From: Aldersonia kunmingensis
GTDB taxonomy: Bacteria > Actinomycetota > Actinomycetes > Mycobacteriales > Mycobacteriaceae
Direction: 5' to 3'
Assembly: GCF_001646865.1 (NCBI RefSeq)
Contig: NZ_LRRB01000180.1
Coordinates: 1 to 36,888 of the forward strand
DNA length: 36,888 nucleotides
The position numbers and the translations under genes are program-made. Shown piece by piece: positions 1 through 8,399 of this stretch. Each line of letters starts with the position of its first letter. The stretch's first letter is position 1. Below the pieces are notes generated by a model. It made no database searches. It had not been told where the DNA came from and was given only the letters and a program-made list of their open reading frames with translations.

Positions 1-1
1 C

Positions 2-496
2 ACCGACGTCACGATCGCATTCCTGCAGGTGCAGCTGCACGCGGGCGTCGATGCGCTCCAGCTCTTCGACTCGTGGGCCGGGGCGCTGTCCCTGGCGCAG
101 TACCGTGAATTCGTTCTGCCACATAGCCAGCGGGTCTTCGCAGAAATCGAAGCAGCCGGAGTGCCGCGCATCCACTTCGGCGTCGGGACCGGTGAACTCC
201 TCGGCGTGATGGGCGAAGTCGGCGCCGATGTCGTCGGCGTCGACTGGCGGGTGCCGCTCGCCGAGGCCGCGCGCCGCGTTGGGCCCGGAAAAGGCTTGCA
301 GGGCAACCTCGATCCGGCCGTGCTGTTCGCTGGCGCCGGGCCGCTCGAGGCGGAGGTCCGACGGGTCGTCGCGGACGCCGATATCGCGCTCGCCCTCGGT
401 GCGACCGGGCACATCTTCAACCTCGGGCACGGTGTGCTGCCGGACACCGATCCCGGCATGCTGACGTCGGTGGTCGAGTTGGTGCATTCGCTGTGA
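2..496 (+). CDS. hemE: Uroporphyrinogen decarboxylase, C-terminal part
   Basis: This is the C-terminal ~164 residues of HemE, which decarboxylates the four acetate side chains of uroporphyrinogen III to give coproporphyrinogen III in the cytoplasm. The reading frame is open to the window edge, so the start is missing. Visible family features are the FDSWAG stretch, an [10 protein letters not shown] segment, QGNLDP and the terminal [10 protein letters not shown]. The frame ends with TGA 22 bp before the next ORF, which is the next haem gene, so the two are probably co-transcribed. The order hemE-hemY-chdC is the same as in mycobacteria. Nothing unusual is seen apart from truncation by the window. 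Confidence 0.96.
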   Translation, partial: TDVTIAFLQVQLHAGVDALQLFDSWAGALSLAQYREFVLPHSQRVFAEIEAAGVPRIHFGVGTGELLGVMGEVGADVVGVDWRVPLAEAARRVGPGKGLQGNLDPAVLFAGAGPLEAEVRRVVADADIALALGATGHIFNLGHGVLPDTDPGMLTSVVELVHSL

Positions 497-518
497 CCAT
501 TTACTCGGCCACCCGGGG

Positions 519-1874
519 ATGACGTTGCGGTCGGTCGCCGTCATCGGCGGCGGAATCTCCGGGCTCACTGCGGCGTACCGGCTGCGGTGCGGGTTGGGTC
601 CCAACGCGACAATCACGGTGATCGAGGCATCGGAGCGGACCGGCGGAACGCTGCGTACGGTTCCGTTCACCGACGGTGGCGTCGATGTCGGCGCCGAAGC
701 CTTCGTCGGGCGCCGCCCCGAGGTCGTCGAACTGTTGGCCGAACTGGGGCTGTCGGATCAACTCGTGCATCCCGCCGGTCTGCGCCCGCTGGTATGGGCC
801 GGTGGCGCGTTGCACCCATTGCCGGCGCCCACATTGATGGGTGTCCCGGCCGGGCCCGATGCCGTCGCCGGAATCGTCGACGAGGCCACACTGGCGCGCA
901 TCACGGCCGAACCGAACGTTCCGCTGCGCTGGGACGTGAACAACGATGTGAGTGTCGGTGCACTGGTCGCCGAGCGCTTCGGCGAACAAGTCGTGGCCCG
1001 CTCGGTCGATCCGCTGCTCGGCGGGGTCTATGCCGGAACAGCCGACACCATCGGCCTGCGCGCTGCGTTGCCGACCCTTGCCGCCGCCCTGGACGCCGGG
1101 GCACCGAGCCTGTCCGACGCCGTCGCGGCGGCCATGCCCAAGCCCACGCCCGGGCCCGTGTTCGGCGGGATCCGCGACGGCTACGGGGTGCTGCTCGATG
1201 CCCTACGTGAGCGCACCGCCGCCGAATCGATCACCGGTACTCCTGTCACCGGACTGCGGCACGAAGGATCCGGTTGGGTTGTCGACCCGATCGGTGCGTT
1301 CGACGCCGTCGTGCTCGCCGTGCCCGCGCCGGCAGTCTCGGCACTGCTGGCGAGCATCAGCCCCGCGGCGGCCGACGCGGCCGCACAGATCGAACTCGCC
1401 TCCTCTGCGCTCGCAGTACTGGCGCTTCCGGAAGGCACCGAGTTGCCGCAGAACTCCGGCATACTCGTCGCGACCGGGGAGGCGTTGGCGGCCAAGGCTT
1501 TCACGCTGTCGAGCCGCAAGTGGCCGCATCTAGCAGAGCGCGGTACCGCGCTCGTGCGCGCCTCGTTCGGGCGCTTCGGGGACGCGCAGTTGGTCGACCG
1601 TTCGGACGAGGAGCTGATCGCGCTCGCCCGGGCCGATCTCGAGACCGTGTGCGGGGTGCGCGCCGAGCCGGTGCAGACGCACGTGCAGCGCTGGCGCGGC
1701 GGCCTGCCGCAGTACGCCCCGGGGCATCTCGACCGCGTCGCGGCGATCACCTCCGCGGTGAATGAACTCGATGGACTGGCGGTTGCGGGCGCGTACCTGA
1801 ACGGCGTCGGCGTCCCGGCCTGTGTGGCGTCGGGAACTGCGGCGGCGGCGCACCTGACGAAAGTGGAAGGATAG
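519..1874 (+). CDS. cgoX: Coproporphyrinogen III oxidase (HemY/CgoX type), FAD-dependent
   Basis: A 451-aa FAD-dependent oxidase. In Actinobacteria the HemY-type enzyme oxidises coproporphyrinogen III to coproporphyrin III in the coproporphyrin-dependent haem route. The N-terminus has the dinucleotide-binding loop VIGGGISG (residues 8-15), with Glu36 placed to bind the FAD ribose and RTGG after it. The C-terminus has the [13 protein letters not shown] segment typical of the family's second FAD contact. Length fits the family (about 450-480). It starts at ATG 519 and lies between hemE and the coproheme decarboxylase gene, which supports CgoX rather than a classical protoporphyrinogen oxidase. 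Older annotations would call it hemY or hemG. Confidence 0.95.
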   Translation: MTLRSVAVIGGGISGLTAAYRLRCGLGPNATITVIEASERTGGTLRTVPFTDGGVDVGAEAFVGRRPEVVELLAELGLSDQLVHPAGLRPLVWAGGALHPLPAPTLMGVPAGPDAVAGIVDEATLARITAEPNVPLRWDVNNDVSVGALVAERFGEQVVARSVDPLLGGVYAGTADTIGLRAALPTLAAALDAGAPSLSDAVAAAMPKPTPGPVFGGIRDGYGVLLDALRERTAAESITGTPVTGLRHEGSGWVVDPIGAFDAVVLAVPAPAVSALLASISPAAADAAAQIELASSALAVLALPEGTELPQNSGILVATGEALAAKAFTLSSRKWPHLAERGTALVRASFGRFGDAQLVDRSDEELIALARADLETVCGVRAEPVQTHVQRWRGGLPQYAPGHLDRVAAITSAVNELDGLAVAGAYLNGVGVPACVASGTAAAAHLTKVEG

Positions 1875-1878
1875 AGAA

Positions 1879-2574
1879 ATGGCACGACTGGACTACCAAG
1901 AGCTCAATTCGACGATTCGCTACCTGATGTTCTCCGTATTCCGGGTGCAGCCGGGTGTCCTCGGCGACGACCGCGAGGCCGCGCTGAAGGAAGCGCGCGA
2001 CTTCTTCGACGGTCTCGCAGACCGCGGTGTTGTGCTGCGCGGGATTTACGACGTCGCGGGCATGCGTGCGGACGCTGACTTCATGCTGTGGACCCACGCC
2101 GAGCGGGTCGAGGACCTGCAGGCCGTGTACGCGGACTTCCGGCGCACCACCCAGCTCGGCCGCGCCACCACGCCGGTGTGGAGCAACGTCGCGATCCATC
2201 GCCCGGCCGAGTTCAACAAGAGCCACATCCCGGCGTTCCTGGCCGGCGAGGATGCGGGTAACTACATCTGCGTCTACCCGTTCGTGCGGTCGCTGGACTG
2301 GTACCTGCTGCCCGACGAGGAGCGTCGCAAGATGCTCGCCGATCACGGCAAGGCCGCTCGCGGCTACCCGGACGTGCGCGCGAATACGGTCAGCTCGTTC
2401 GCGCTCGGCGACTACGAGTGGATCCTCGCGTTCGAGGCCCCGGAGCTGCACCGCATTGTGGACCTCATGCGCGACTTGCGTGCCACGGAGGCCCGCCGTC
2501 ATGTGCGCGAGGAGATTCCGTTCTACACCGGCCCGCGGGTCGAGGTCGAACAGCTCGTCGCCGCGCTGCCCTGA
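1879..2574 (+). CDS. chdC: Coproheme decarboxylase (ChdC/HemQ)
   Basis: A 231-aa chlorite-dismutase-fold protein that converts coproheme III to haem b by two oxidative decarboxylations, the last step of the coproporphyrin-dependent pathway. Tyr133 in CVYPFVRS fits the catalytic tyrosine, His116 in NKSHIPAF the distal base found in actinobacterial ChdC, and His156 in ADHGKAARG the proximal haem-iron ligand; these assignments are by motif. It begins 4 bp after cgoX stops, with a GGAAGGA ribosome binding site ahead of ATG 1879, so it is in one operon with cgoX. A ferrochelatase (CpfC) is not in the window. Confidence 0.95.
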   Translation: MARLDYQELNSTIRYLMFSVFRVQPGVLGDDREAALKEARDFFDGLADRGVVLRGIYDVAGMRADADFMLWTHAERVEDLQAVYADFRRTTQLGRATTPVWSNVAIHRPAEFNKSHIPAFLAGEDAGNYICVYPFVRSLDWYLLPDEERRKMLADHGKAARGYPDVRANTVSSFALGDYEWILAFEAPELHRIVDLMRDLRATEARRHVREEIPFYTGPRVEVEQLVAALP

Positions 2575-2591
2575 CGCGCACTTGGTGGGTT

Positions 2592-2617
2592 GGCGCGCAC
2601 GCCTCGGTGTGCGCGCC
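2592..2617. terminator. GC-rich hairpin between convergent chdC and msrB
   Basis: Arms GGCGCGCAC (2592-2600) and GTGCGCGCC (2609-2617) pair perfectly around an 8-nt loop. The hairpin sits in the 69-bp gap where chdC (+) and msrB (-) converge. There is no U-tract on either side, as is common for actinobacterial terminators, so a bidirectional terminator is an inference. Confidence 0.5.
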
Positions 2618-2643
2618 GGCGCGAAATCGTGCGCGTCGAGTAG

Positions 2644-3066
2644 CTAGCCCTCGTTCGGCTTCAGCCGCAACGAGATCGAGTTGATGCAGTAGCGCTGGTC
2701 GGTGGGCGTGTCGTAGCCCTCGCCCTCGAAGACGTGCCCGAGATGGCTGTGGCAGTTCTTGCACAGCACCTCGACTCGGCGCATGCCCAGCGTGTTGTCC
2801 GGCCGCAACAGCACGGCGTCGGAGTCCTTCGGGTCGAAGAACGACGGCCAGCCGCAATGCGATTCGAACTTCTCGCTGCTGCGGAAAAGTTCGGCGCCGC
2901 ATGCGCGACACTCGTAGATCCCCGGGGTCTTGGTATCGGTGTATTCACCGGTGAACGGCCGTTCGGTGCCGGCCAGTCGCAGCACCTGGAACTCCGAGGG
3001 CGTCAGCTTGACGCGCCATTCCTCGTCGGTCAGCTCGACCGCGGGCTTCTCGTCGGTGGAACTCAT
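2644..3066 (-). CDS. msrB: Peptide-methionine (R)-S-oxide reductase
   Basis: A 140-aa MsrB that reduces methionine-R-sulfoxide in proteins. The zinc-binding pairs are Cys53/Cys56 (CRAC) and Cys102/Cys105 (CKNC). The catalytic nucleophile is Cys127 in RYCINS, and Cys71 in HCGWPSF is a possible recycling residue. Other signatures are GIYECRACG and HLGHVFEGEG. The start overlaps the end of aftC by 4 bp, so msrB is translated as the last gene of the reductase-hydrolase-aftC-msrB strand. The aftC-msrB neighbourhood is conserved in mycobacteria. Confidence 0.96.
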   Translation of the reverse strand: MSSTDEKPAVELTDEEWRVKLTPSEFQVLRLAGTERPFTGEYTDTKTPGIYECRACGAELFRSSEKFESHCGWPSFFDPKDSDAVLLRPDNTLGMRRVEVLCKNCHSHLGHVFEGEGYDTPTDQRYCINSISLRLKPNEG

Positions 3067-4331
3067 GGCTCCACGCTAATACGTTCTCTCGATTCGTGTT
3101 GTGCGGGAAGGAGGAACGCCGGCTCGATGCCCTCGTCGAGGCGTCCTTCGCGGCGGGCGGCGAGGTAGCGGTCGATGAGCACCGAGCTGATCACGATCAG
3201 CAGCAGCGACCAGCCGAGAGTGGTCTTGAGGTACTCGGCGGCGCGGCCCTCGGTGAGGAACCGGAGCGACAGCCAGCCGTCGTAGGACATGAACCCGTAG
3301 ATCGCCAGCCAGGCCGGCCAGTTGCGCAGCACGGAGTTCCGCAGCACCACTGTCATCAGCAGCGGGAACAGCATCATCGAGTAGTACATCTGGCCGAGCG
3401 AGCCGATCAGGAACTGCGCGGTCAGCAGCACACCGGAACTCGTCGCCACGAAGAACAGCTCGTCCTCGCGGCAGTAGCGGTAGAGCAGCCACAGGGAGAT
3501 CGCCACAGCGATGCCGAGCAGGACCCGGATCAGCCAGGTCAGTCCGGTGGGGAGTCCGTAGTACTCGCCATTTCCGACGATCGCGCTGTTGAAGTAGTCC
3601 CGCGATTCCGTCAGGTACGGGAGCGTGTAGTTCACGAAGTCCATCGGGTCCTTGGACAGCGGCCACGCAATCGCGGTGAGCGCGGCAGGGACGCCGATTG
3701 CGGTGATGAACACCTTCCACTGCCCCCGCACGAGGGCTATCAACAGCAGCGGCGCAAGGATCGGTTTGACCGCGAGGGTCAGGCCGAGCACGACACCGGC
3801 CCACAGGTCGCGGCGCTGCAGCAGCAGCATGATGAACGCGACCTCCGCGAGCAGCACGCAGCCGTTGATGTTGGTGAAGACGAGCGTGTTGGTGACGGTC
3901 TCCGAGCTGAACATCGCCAGCAGCAGCACAGGCGCGGCAATCGAGGCGGTGCCGAGCTTGAACAGCTTCAGCAGCAGATACCAGGCGATGATGATCGCGA
4001 CCGCGTTGATGAGGATGAACAGCCAGCGCGACTTCTCGGGATCGATGATCGCCAGCGGCGCTATCAGCAGGGTTCCGCTGGGCGGATACAGATAGTGCGG
4101 ATCGACGTAGTCGAAATTGGTCGTGTAGACCTCGCGGTGGTTGAGGAACGCGAGCGAGGCCTTGTAGACCGGCGCGAAGTCATCGGTGACGTAGCCGTTG
4201 ATCGCCTTGATGAACACGCGGTGCAGCACCGTCATGATCGCGATCGGCCACAGCGCGAACCGAATTACCTCGCTGGTTGTGCGCGCGGTACGGGGCTCGA
4301 GCTGTCTGAACAACACTGGGGCACGGTACAC
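3063..4331 (-). CDS. aftC: Arabinofuranosyltransferase AftC-like, GT87 membrane protein
   Basis: A 422-aa polytopic membrane protein of the GT-C/GT87 (DUF2029) type. AftC adds alpha-1,3-linked arabinofuranose branches to the arabinan of arabinogalactan and lipoarabinomannan, using decaprenyl-phosphoryl-arabinose on the outer face of the membrane. About ten hydrophobic segments are visible. The first extracytoplasmic loop has GYVTDDF (Asp50/Asp51), the acidic motif expected at the active site, followed by HYLYPPSG. Length (422) fits AftC (about 430), and its place between msrB and the secreted hydrolase gene is the mycobacterial order, which is the main support for AftC over another GT87 mannosyltransferase. 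The start is GTG 4331; a GTG five codons in is possible. Confidence 0.85.
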   Translation of the reverse strand: MYRAPVLFRQLEPRTARTTSEVIRFALWPIAIMTVLHRVFIKAINGYVTDDFAPVYKASLAFLNHREVYTTNFDYVDPHYLYPPSGTLLIAPLAIIDPEKSRWLFILINAVAIIIAWYLLLKLFKLGTASIAAPVLLLAMFSSETVTNTLVFTNINGCVLLAEVAFIMLLLQRRDLWAGVVLGLTLAVKPILAPLLLIALVRGQWKVFITAIGVPAALTAIAWPLSKDPMDFVNYTLPYLTESRDYFNSAIVGNGEYYGLPTGLTWLIRVLLGIAVAISLWLLYRYCREDELFFVATSSGVLLTAQFLIGSLGQMYYSMMLFPLLMTVVLRNSVLRNWPAWLAIYGFMSYDGWLSLRFLTEGRAAEYLKTTLGWSLLLIVISSVLIDRYLAARREGRLDEGIEPAFLLPAQHESRERISVEP

Positions 4332-4364
4332 CGAAGAAGTGTCCGCAGCGTGCGGACACCCCGC

Positions 4365-5969
4365 TCATGCAGGACAGGCAGTGCCGTTCGACGGGAGGTT
4401 CGCGGTGGCGGCGTAGTCGACGATCGCCTGCTGGACGCAACCGGAGTGTGCGCTGACCGGATGTCCGTAGCCGCGCCACTCGATCACCGATGGCTCACCG
4501 CCGGCGTTGGTGACCGCGCCGGTCACCGACGAGACCCCGCCCGCGCCGACCACGGGGTCGGCAATCGCGCGGGTAACCAGGACCGGGATGTCGAGAGACG
4601 CGGGTAGCGGCGGCGCATCGGCGGTTGGCCAGGCCGAGCACGACAGCATCGCCAGCGCGGCTTGCTCCCCGAATACGGGGTACTTCTTTCGCCATTCCTC
4701 GGCCAGCGTGCGCACCTTCTCCACCGGCGGCCACTGCTGGCCGTCGGTGCAGCGGCTAACGAACTCGCCGTCGTTCGCGGTGGCCCCCTGCTCGCGTTCG
4801 ATCAGTGCCGACAGGGCCGCGTAGTCGCCGCGTCCAGCAGCGGACAACGCGTCGGCGAGTTCGGGCACCCGGTTGATCTGATCGCCGCGCGGGCTGCCGA
4901 GGAAGCCGGTCACGGCGGTCACGAGGGCGTTGGCCGATATGGGGCCCAGGTCGCCCGCGTCGGCTTTGCGGACGAGGTCGGTGACCGCCGCATACGGATC
5001 GGGGCCGAGCGAGCAGTTGAGCCCGGTGCAACGCTTCGCGAAGGCGGTGAGCGCGGCCTCGGCGCCCTGCACTTGCTGTTCGGTGATCGTGGTGGCGTCG
5101 AGCCCGACCGCTTCCGGTGCATCGAGGATCATTCGCCCGACGTGCTGCGGGTAGCGCTGCGCGTAGCTGAGCGCCACCTTCGTGCCATTGCCGGTCCCGA
5201 GCAGGCCCAGGGTGTCGACCTGCCAAACCAGACGCAGCTGCTCGAGATCGTCGGCCGCGTGGTCGGTGTCGAAGGCGAGTTCATGGGGTTGCAGGAAGTC
5301 CTTGCAGGCGACCGTCGCGGACTGGCTGGCTTCCGCGATCGCCACGGGCTCATCGGGCGCGCCCTGACCGTTGTTCTGCAACTCCGTGCGGACATCAGCC
5401 GGGATGCAGTCGATCGGCGTCGAGGTGCCGATCCCGCGCCGGTCGAGCGCGACGATCGGGCGGGAGCTGAGCAGACTGCCGAAGGGCCCCGAGGCGAGGC
5501 CGGCCAGTGTGTCCGTCGAGGCGCGGTTGGACCCCGAGGTGAGCACAAGCGGTGGCGCGTCGGCGGGGGTCTGGGGGAGCCGGGCGCGCGAGACGCCGAT
5601 GGTGAAGGTGCCGAGCGACGAACCGCTCGAGTCGATCGGTGCCGACAGCTCTGCGCATTCGAGGACCAACCCCGCAGGACCGGGGCCGTACCCGGTCGTG
5701 GCGAGCGACTCACTGGTGCAGTCGCGCCACGGCAGGTCCGTCTTAGGCACCTGCAGGTCGGGTGCCGGCGGTGGCGGCGGAGTGCTCTCCCCGGTCTCCA
5801 CCGGCGAACCGGGTTCGATGCGCTCCACGGCGACGACAGGGCGGTCAGACGGGCCGGCTCCGCAGCCGGCCGTCGTGGCCACCGCAACGAGCAGGACCGC
5901 CACGGCCACCCAGGAGCGGAGCCCGCGGAGCGACCGGAGGCACGCGCGTGCAGCACGCAGCGAGTACAT
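4365..5969 (-). CDS. TAP-like alpha/beta-hydrolase lipoprotein without the nucleophile serine
   Basis: A 534-aa exported protein of the tripeptidyl-aminopeptidase-like hydrolase family, equivalent by position to the 'secreted protease' Rv2672. The frame is open up to 6146, but ATG 5969 is chosen because it gives a clean lipoprotein signal: Arg-rich start, hydrophobic stretch to residue 31 and lipobox TAGC with Cys36. A proline-rich linker follows (about 63-70). DRRGIGTS (177-184) is the oxyanion-side motif. The elbow that should read GxSxGT is GTGNGT (258-263), so Gly260 sits where the catalytic Ser belongs, while Asp471 (ADPV) and His503 (YGHP) remain. It is therefore either a pseudo-hydrolase or uses another nucleophile. 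It starts 20 bp after the reductase gene and ends 33 bp before aftC. Confidence 0.85.
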   Translation of the reverse strand: MYSLRAARACLRSLRGLRSWVAVAVLLVAVATTAGCGAGPSDRPVVAVERIEPGSPVETGESTPPPPPAPDLQVPKTDLPWRDCTSESLATTGYGPGPAGLVLECAELSAPIDSSGSSLGTFTIGVSRARLPQTPADAPPLVLTSGSNRASTDTLAGLASGPFGSLLSSRPIVALDRRGIGTSTPIDCIPADVRTELQNNGQGAPDEPVAIAEASQSATVACKDFLQPHELAFDTDHAADDLEQLRLVWQVDTLGLLGTGNGTKVALSYAQRYPQHVGRMILDAPEAVGLDATTITEQQVQGAEAALTAFAKRCTGLNCSLGPDPYAAVTDLVRKADAGDLGPISANALVTAVTGFLGSPRGDQINRVPELADALSAAGRGDYAALSALIEREQGATANDGEFVSRCTDGQQWPPVEKVRTLAEEWRKKYPVFGEQAALAMLSCSAWPTADAPPLPASLDIPVLVTRAIADPVVGAGGVSSVTGAVTNAGGEPSVIEWRGYGHPVSAHSGCVQQAIVDYAATANLPSNGTACPA

Positions 5970-5989
5970 GCCGGACAGCTTGCCAGGTT

Positions 5990-6769
5990 TTACACGTCCC
6001 GCCGCGGACGGACCCATCGGGTGAGCAGCGTGCCGTCGTCGTCGGCGAGCACATGTGCGCGCACCATCTCCCGAGGAACAGCGGTGGGGGACACCGCGAC
6101 CCGGCTTTCCAGCCCGCCGACGAGCATCGGAGACGTCGTCAGGCACAGCTCGTCCACGGCGTCATCGGCGATCAGCTGGCCGAAGAGCGACGGCCCGCCC
6201 TCGCACAGCACGCGCAGCGTGCCGAGTTCGGCGAGCGCGCCGACGATTCCGTCGGTCGTCACCGTGTCGTCCCCGATCTCCAGTACCCGGGCACCGGCGT
6301 CCGTCAGCGCACGGATTCGGTCGCGTGGTGCCGCCGCGCACGTGAGGATCACCGGCGGCTCGTTGGTGTCGGTGAAGAGTCGCGATTCGGGATCGAGTGC
6401 TGCGCCGAGCGTCACCACCGCGATCGGTGGCACCGCCGTAAGCCCACTCGCCAGCCGGCGCTCGCGCAGTTGTTCATCGGTCCGCGCCCCGCCGTAGTCC
6501 TCCGCGCGCACCGTGCCCGCCCCGACCAGGATGATGTCGGCCAGTTCCCGGAGCAGGTGGAAAACCGTGTGGTCGGCGGGGGTGCCGAGCCTTCCCGAGA
6601 TGCCGTCGACGGCGATCGCGCCATCGATGCTGGCCACGAAGTTGACGCGGATCCATGGCTCGCTCGGATCTGGCGGATAGGCGTAGAGGTCTGCGAGTGC
6701 GGCGTCGTCGAGGTCTCGGTTGTCGCCGCGGCGCCCTGTGACGTGAGTCGCAATGTCGATATGCTGCAC
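5990..6769 (-). CDS. RibD C-terminal-domain reductase (Rv2671-like)
   Basis: A 259-aa protein with only the RibD C-terminal reductase fold, a dihydrofolate-reductase relative using NADPH. The M. tuberculosis counterpart at this locus (Rv2671, named ribD) can act as an alternative dihydrofolate reductase, so a role in either flavin or folate metabolism is possible. Visible motifs are VASIDGAIA (45-53), LVGAGTVRAEDYG (81-93) and CEGGPSLFGQL (about 182-192). The deaminase domain of bifunctional RibD is absent. The best start is GTG 6769, since no in-frame ATG precedes the conserved region. It is the first gene of the msrB strand and diverges from zapE across 35 bp. Confidence 0.85.
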   Translation of the reverse strand: MQHIDIATHVTGRRGDNRDLDDAALADLYAYPPDPSEPWIRVNFVASIDGAIAVDGISGRLGTPADHTVFHLLRELADIILVGAGTVRAEDYGGARTDEQLRERRLASGLTAVPPIAVVTLGAALDPESRLFTDTNEPPVILTCAAAPRDRIRALTDAGARVLEIGDDTVTTDGIVGALAELGTLRVLCEGGPSLFGQLIADDAVDELCLTTSPMLVGGLESRVAVSPTAVPREMVRAHVLADDDGTLLTRWVRPRRDV

Positions 6770-6791
6770 AAGACCGATAACAGCACGTCGT

Positions 6792-6805
6792 TAGGGTATT
6801 TGGCA
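6792..6805 (+). promoter_or_regulatory. Putative leaderless promoter of zapE
   Basis: A TANNNT hexamer (TAGGGT, 6792-6797) ends 7 nt before the zapE ATG at 6805. This spacing places the transcript start at the A of the start codon, the usual leaderless layout in Actinobacteria. There is no Shine-Dalgarno sequence ahead of this ATG, which agrees. No good -35 is seen. Confidence 0.5.
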
Positions 6806-7818
6806 TGCCCGAGCGCCTAGTCGACCGAAGTCCGGTCGTTCCGGCCGACCAACTGGTCGCCCAGATGGTCCCGCCGCCCATGTTCGACCACGTGAGTTTC
6901 GCGTCCTACATCCCGGATCCGAAGGAACCGAGCCAGGCCGCGGCAGTGCGGACGGCCGAGCAGTTCAGCGAGAAGGTTCGCGGCATCCGCGGCGGTAAGC
7001 GCAAGCTGTTCGGCAAGAAGACGCCGACCTCCGGTGCCGGTCTCTACCTCGACGGCGGCTTCGGTGTCGGCAAGACGCACCTCCTCGCGTCGATCTACCA
7101 CAGCAGCCCCGAGCCGAAGTCATTCGGAACGTTCGTCGAGCTCACCCACCTGGTGGGCGCACTGGGCTTCAACAACGCCGTCGAGCAGCTCGCGAACAAC
7201 AGCGTGCTGTGCATCGACGAATTCGAACTCGACGACCCGGGCGACACCATGCTGGTGTCCCGACTGCTGACCGAACTGTCGGCGCGTGGTGTGTCGATTG
7301 TCGCGACGTCGAACACGCTGCCAGGCCAGCTCGGCGAGGGCCGGTTCGCGGCACAGGACTTCCTGCGCGAGATCAAGAAGCTCGGCTCGATATTCGAGAC
7401 CATGCGCGTCGACGGCCCGGACTACCGGCACCGCGACCTGCCGCCCGCCCCCGAGCCGACCGACGCCGCGGTGCTGGTGGACCGCGCGGCGGCGACGCCG
7501 GGCGCGACCCTGGACGACTTCGACGAGTTGCTCGCGCACCTCAGCACGCTGCACCCGTCGCGCTACAAGAAGCTCGTCGAGCACGTCGGCGCGGTGTACA
7601 TCTCGGGTGTGCACCCGGTGGCAGACCAGGCCGTCGCGCTGCGCGTGGTGGTGCTCGCCGACCGGCTCTACGACGCCAGCATCCCGGTCACCGTGTCCGG
7701 CGCGAAGCTCGACGAAATCTTCACCGAGGAGATGCTGCACGGCGGCTACCGCAAGAAGTACCTGCGCGCGACGTCGCGTCTGCTCGCGCTGTCGCGGTTC
7801 GAGGTGCCGGCCGGCTAG
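6805..7818 (+). CDS. zapE: AFG1/ZapE-family ATPase
   Basis: A 337-aa P-loop ATPase of the AFG1/ZapE family. In E. coli ZapE acts at the division ring, and the family's role in Actinobacteria is not settled. Walker A is GGFGVGKT (84-91) and Walker B CIDEFELDD (136-144), followed by the sensor-like ATSNTLP stretch. ATG 6805 directly follows a promoter-like hexamer, so translation is probably leaderless. The position opposite the RibD-type gene matches the mycobacterial order (Rv2670c). Five bp downstream the GNAT gene ends on the other strand. Confidence 0.88.
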   Translation: MPERLVDRSPVVPADQLVAQMVPPPMFDHVSFASYIPDPKEPSQAAAVRTAEQFSEKVRGIRGGKRKLFGKKTPTSGAGLYLDGGFGVGKTHLLASIYHSSPEPKSFGTFVELTHLVGALGFNNAVEQLANNSVLCIDEFELDDPGDTMLVSRLLTELSARGVSIVATSNTLPGQLGEGRFAAQDFLREIKKLGSIFETMRVDGPDYRHRDLPPAPEPTDAAVLVDRAAATPGATLDDFDELLAHLSTLHPSRYKKLVEHVGAVYISGVHPVADQAVALRVVVLADRLYDASIPVTVSGAKLDEIFTEEMLHGGYRKKYLRATSRLLALSRFEVPAG

Positions 7819-7822
7819 GTCG

Positions 7823-8362
7823 CTACAGCGTCCGGCACATCACGAAGTCGTGGTGGGTCTTCGTGCCCACCTGGAACGTCTTCTCGCCGACCTGCACGAA
7901 GCCGTTCTTCGCGTAGAAGCGCTGCGCGCGCGAATTGGCCTGGTTGACCCCGAGCCATACCGCCGCGCAGCCGATGTCGCGTGCGAGCTCTACCGAGGCG
8001 TTCATCAGCGCGGCGGCGACGCCGGTGCCGTGCTGGCCGGGCAGTACGTACATTTTGCTGATCTCGAGCAGCGGTCGCGGCGTCAGCAGCGCGGCGACGT
8101 CGGGGTCGACGGGGTCACCCACGATGAGCATGACGTAACCGACGATCGTGTCGTTCTCGACGGCCTTGAGCACGGTGTGCGTCGGCTCGGACAGGTACTC
8201 GCCGAACCGATCGATCGACAGCACGTCGTTGATGAAGATCTCGATGTCTTCATCGCTGGCATGCGGGGGACAGGCGAGTGGGAAAGTGACGGCGGCGACG
8301 TCGCTGAGGGCCTCTGCGTCCCAAAAGCCAGCTCGGCTGACGTCCACAGTGACGTCCGGCAT
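7823..8362 (-). CDS. GNAT-family N-acetyltransferase
   Basis: A 179-aa acetyl-CoA-dependent acetyltransferase; the substrate is not predictable. Motif A is clear: KMYVLPGQHGTGVAAALM (103-120), in which Q-x-x-G-x-G contacts the pyrophosphate of CoA, followed by the NxxAxxFYxKxGF motif B. ATG 8362 (sequence MPDVTVDV) is chosen over an upstream in-frame ATG at 8473 because homologous sequence begins there and a TACACT hexamer stands 6 nt in front, suggesting a leaderless mRNA. This corresponds to Rv2669 in the conserved block. Confidence 0.85.
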   Translation of the reverse strand: MPDVTVDVSRAGFWDAEALSDVAAVTFPLACPPHASDEDIEIFINDVLSIDRFGEYLSEPTHTVLKAVENDTIVGYVMLIVGDPVDPDVAALLTPRPLLEISKMYVLPGQHGTGVAAALMNASVELARDIGCAAVWLGVNQANSRAQRFYAKNGFVQVGEKTFQVGTKTHHDFVMCRTL

Positions 8363-8374
8363 CGCATCAGTGTA
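8363..8374 (-). promoter_or_regulatory. Putative leaderless promoter of the GNAT gene
   Basis: On the minus strand TACACT (plus positions 8369-8374) is followed by 6 nt and then ATG 8362. TANNNT at this distance fits a leaderless transcript. No Shine-Dalgarno is present. Confidence 0.45.
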
Positions 8375-8399
8375 GCCAGCGGCGATCCGGCCCCACCGG

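Noticed and set aside
3096-6497. Very long plus-strand open frames (503 and 611 codons) opposite aftC and the hydrolase gene
   Set aside because: They are antisense to recognised genes, rich in Arg/Gly/Val with no domain pattern, and arise from the high GC of the third codon position.
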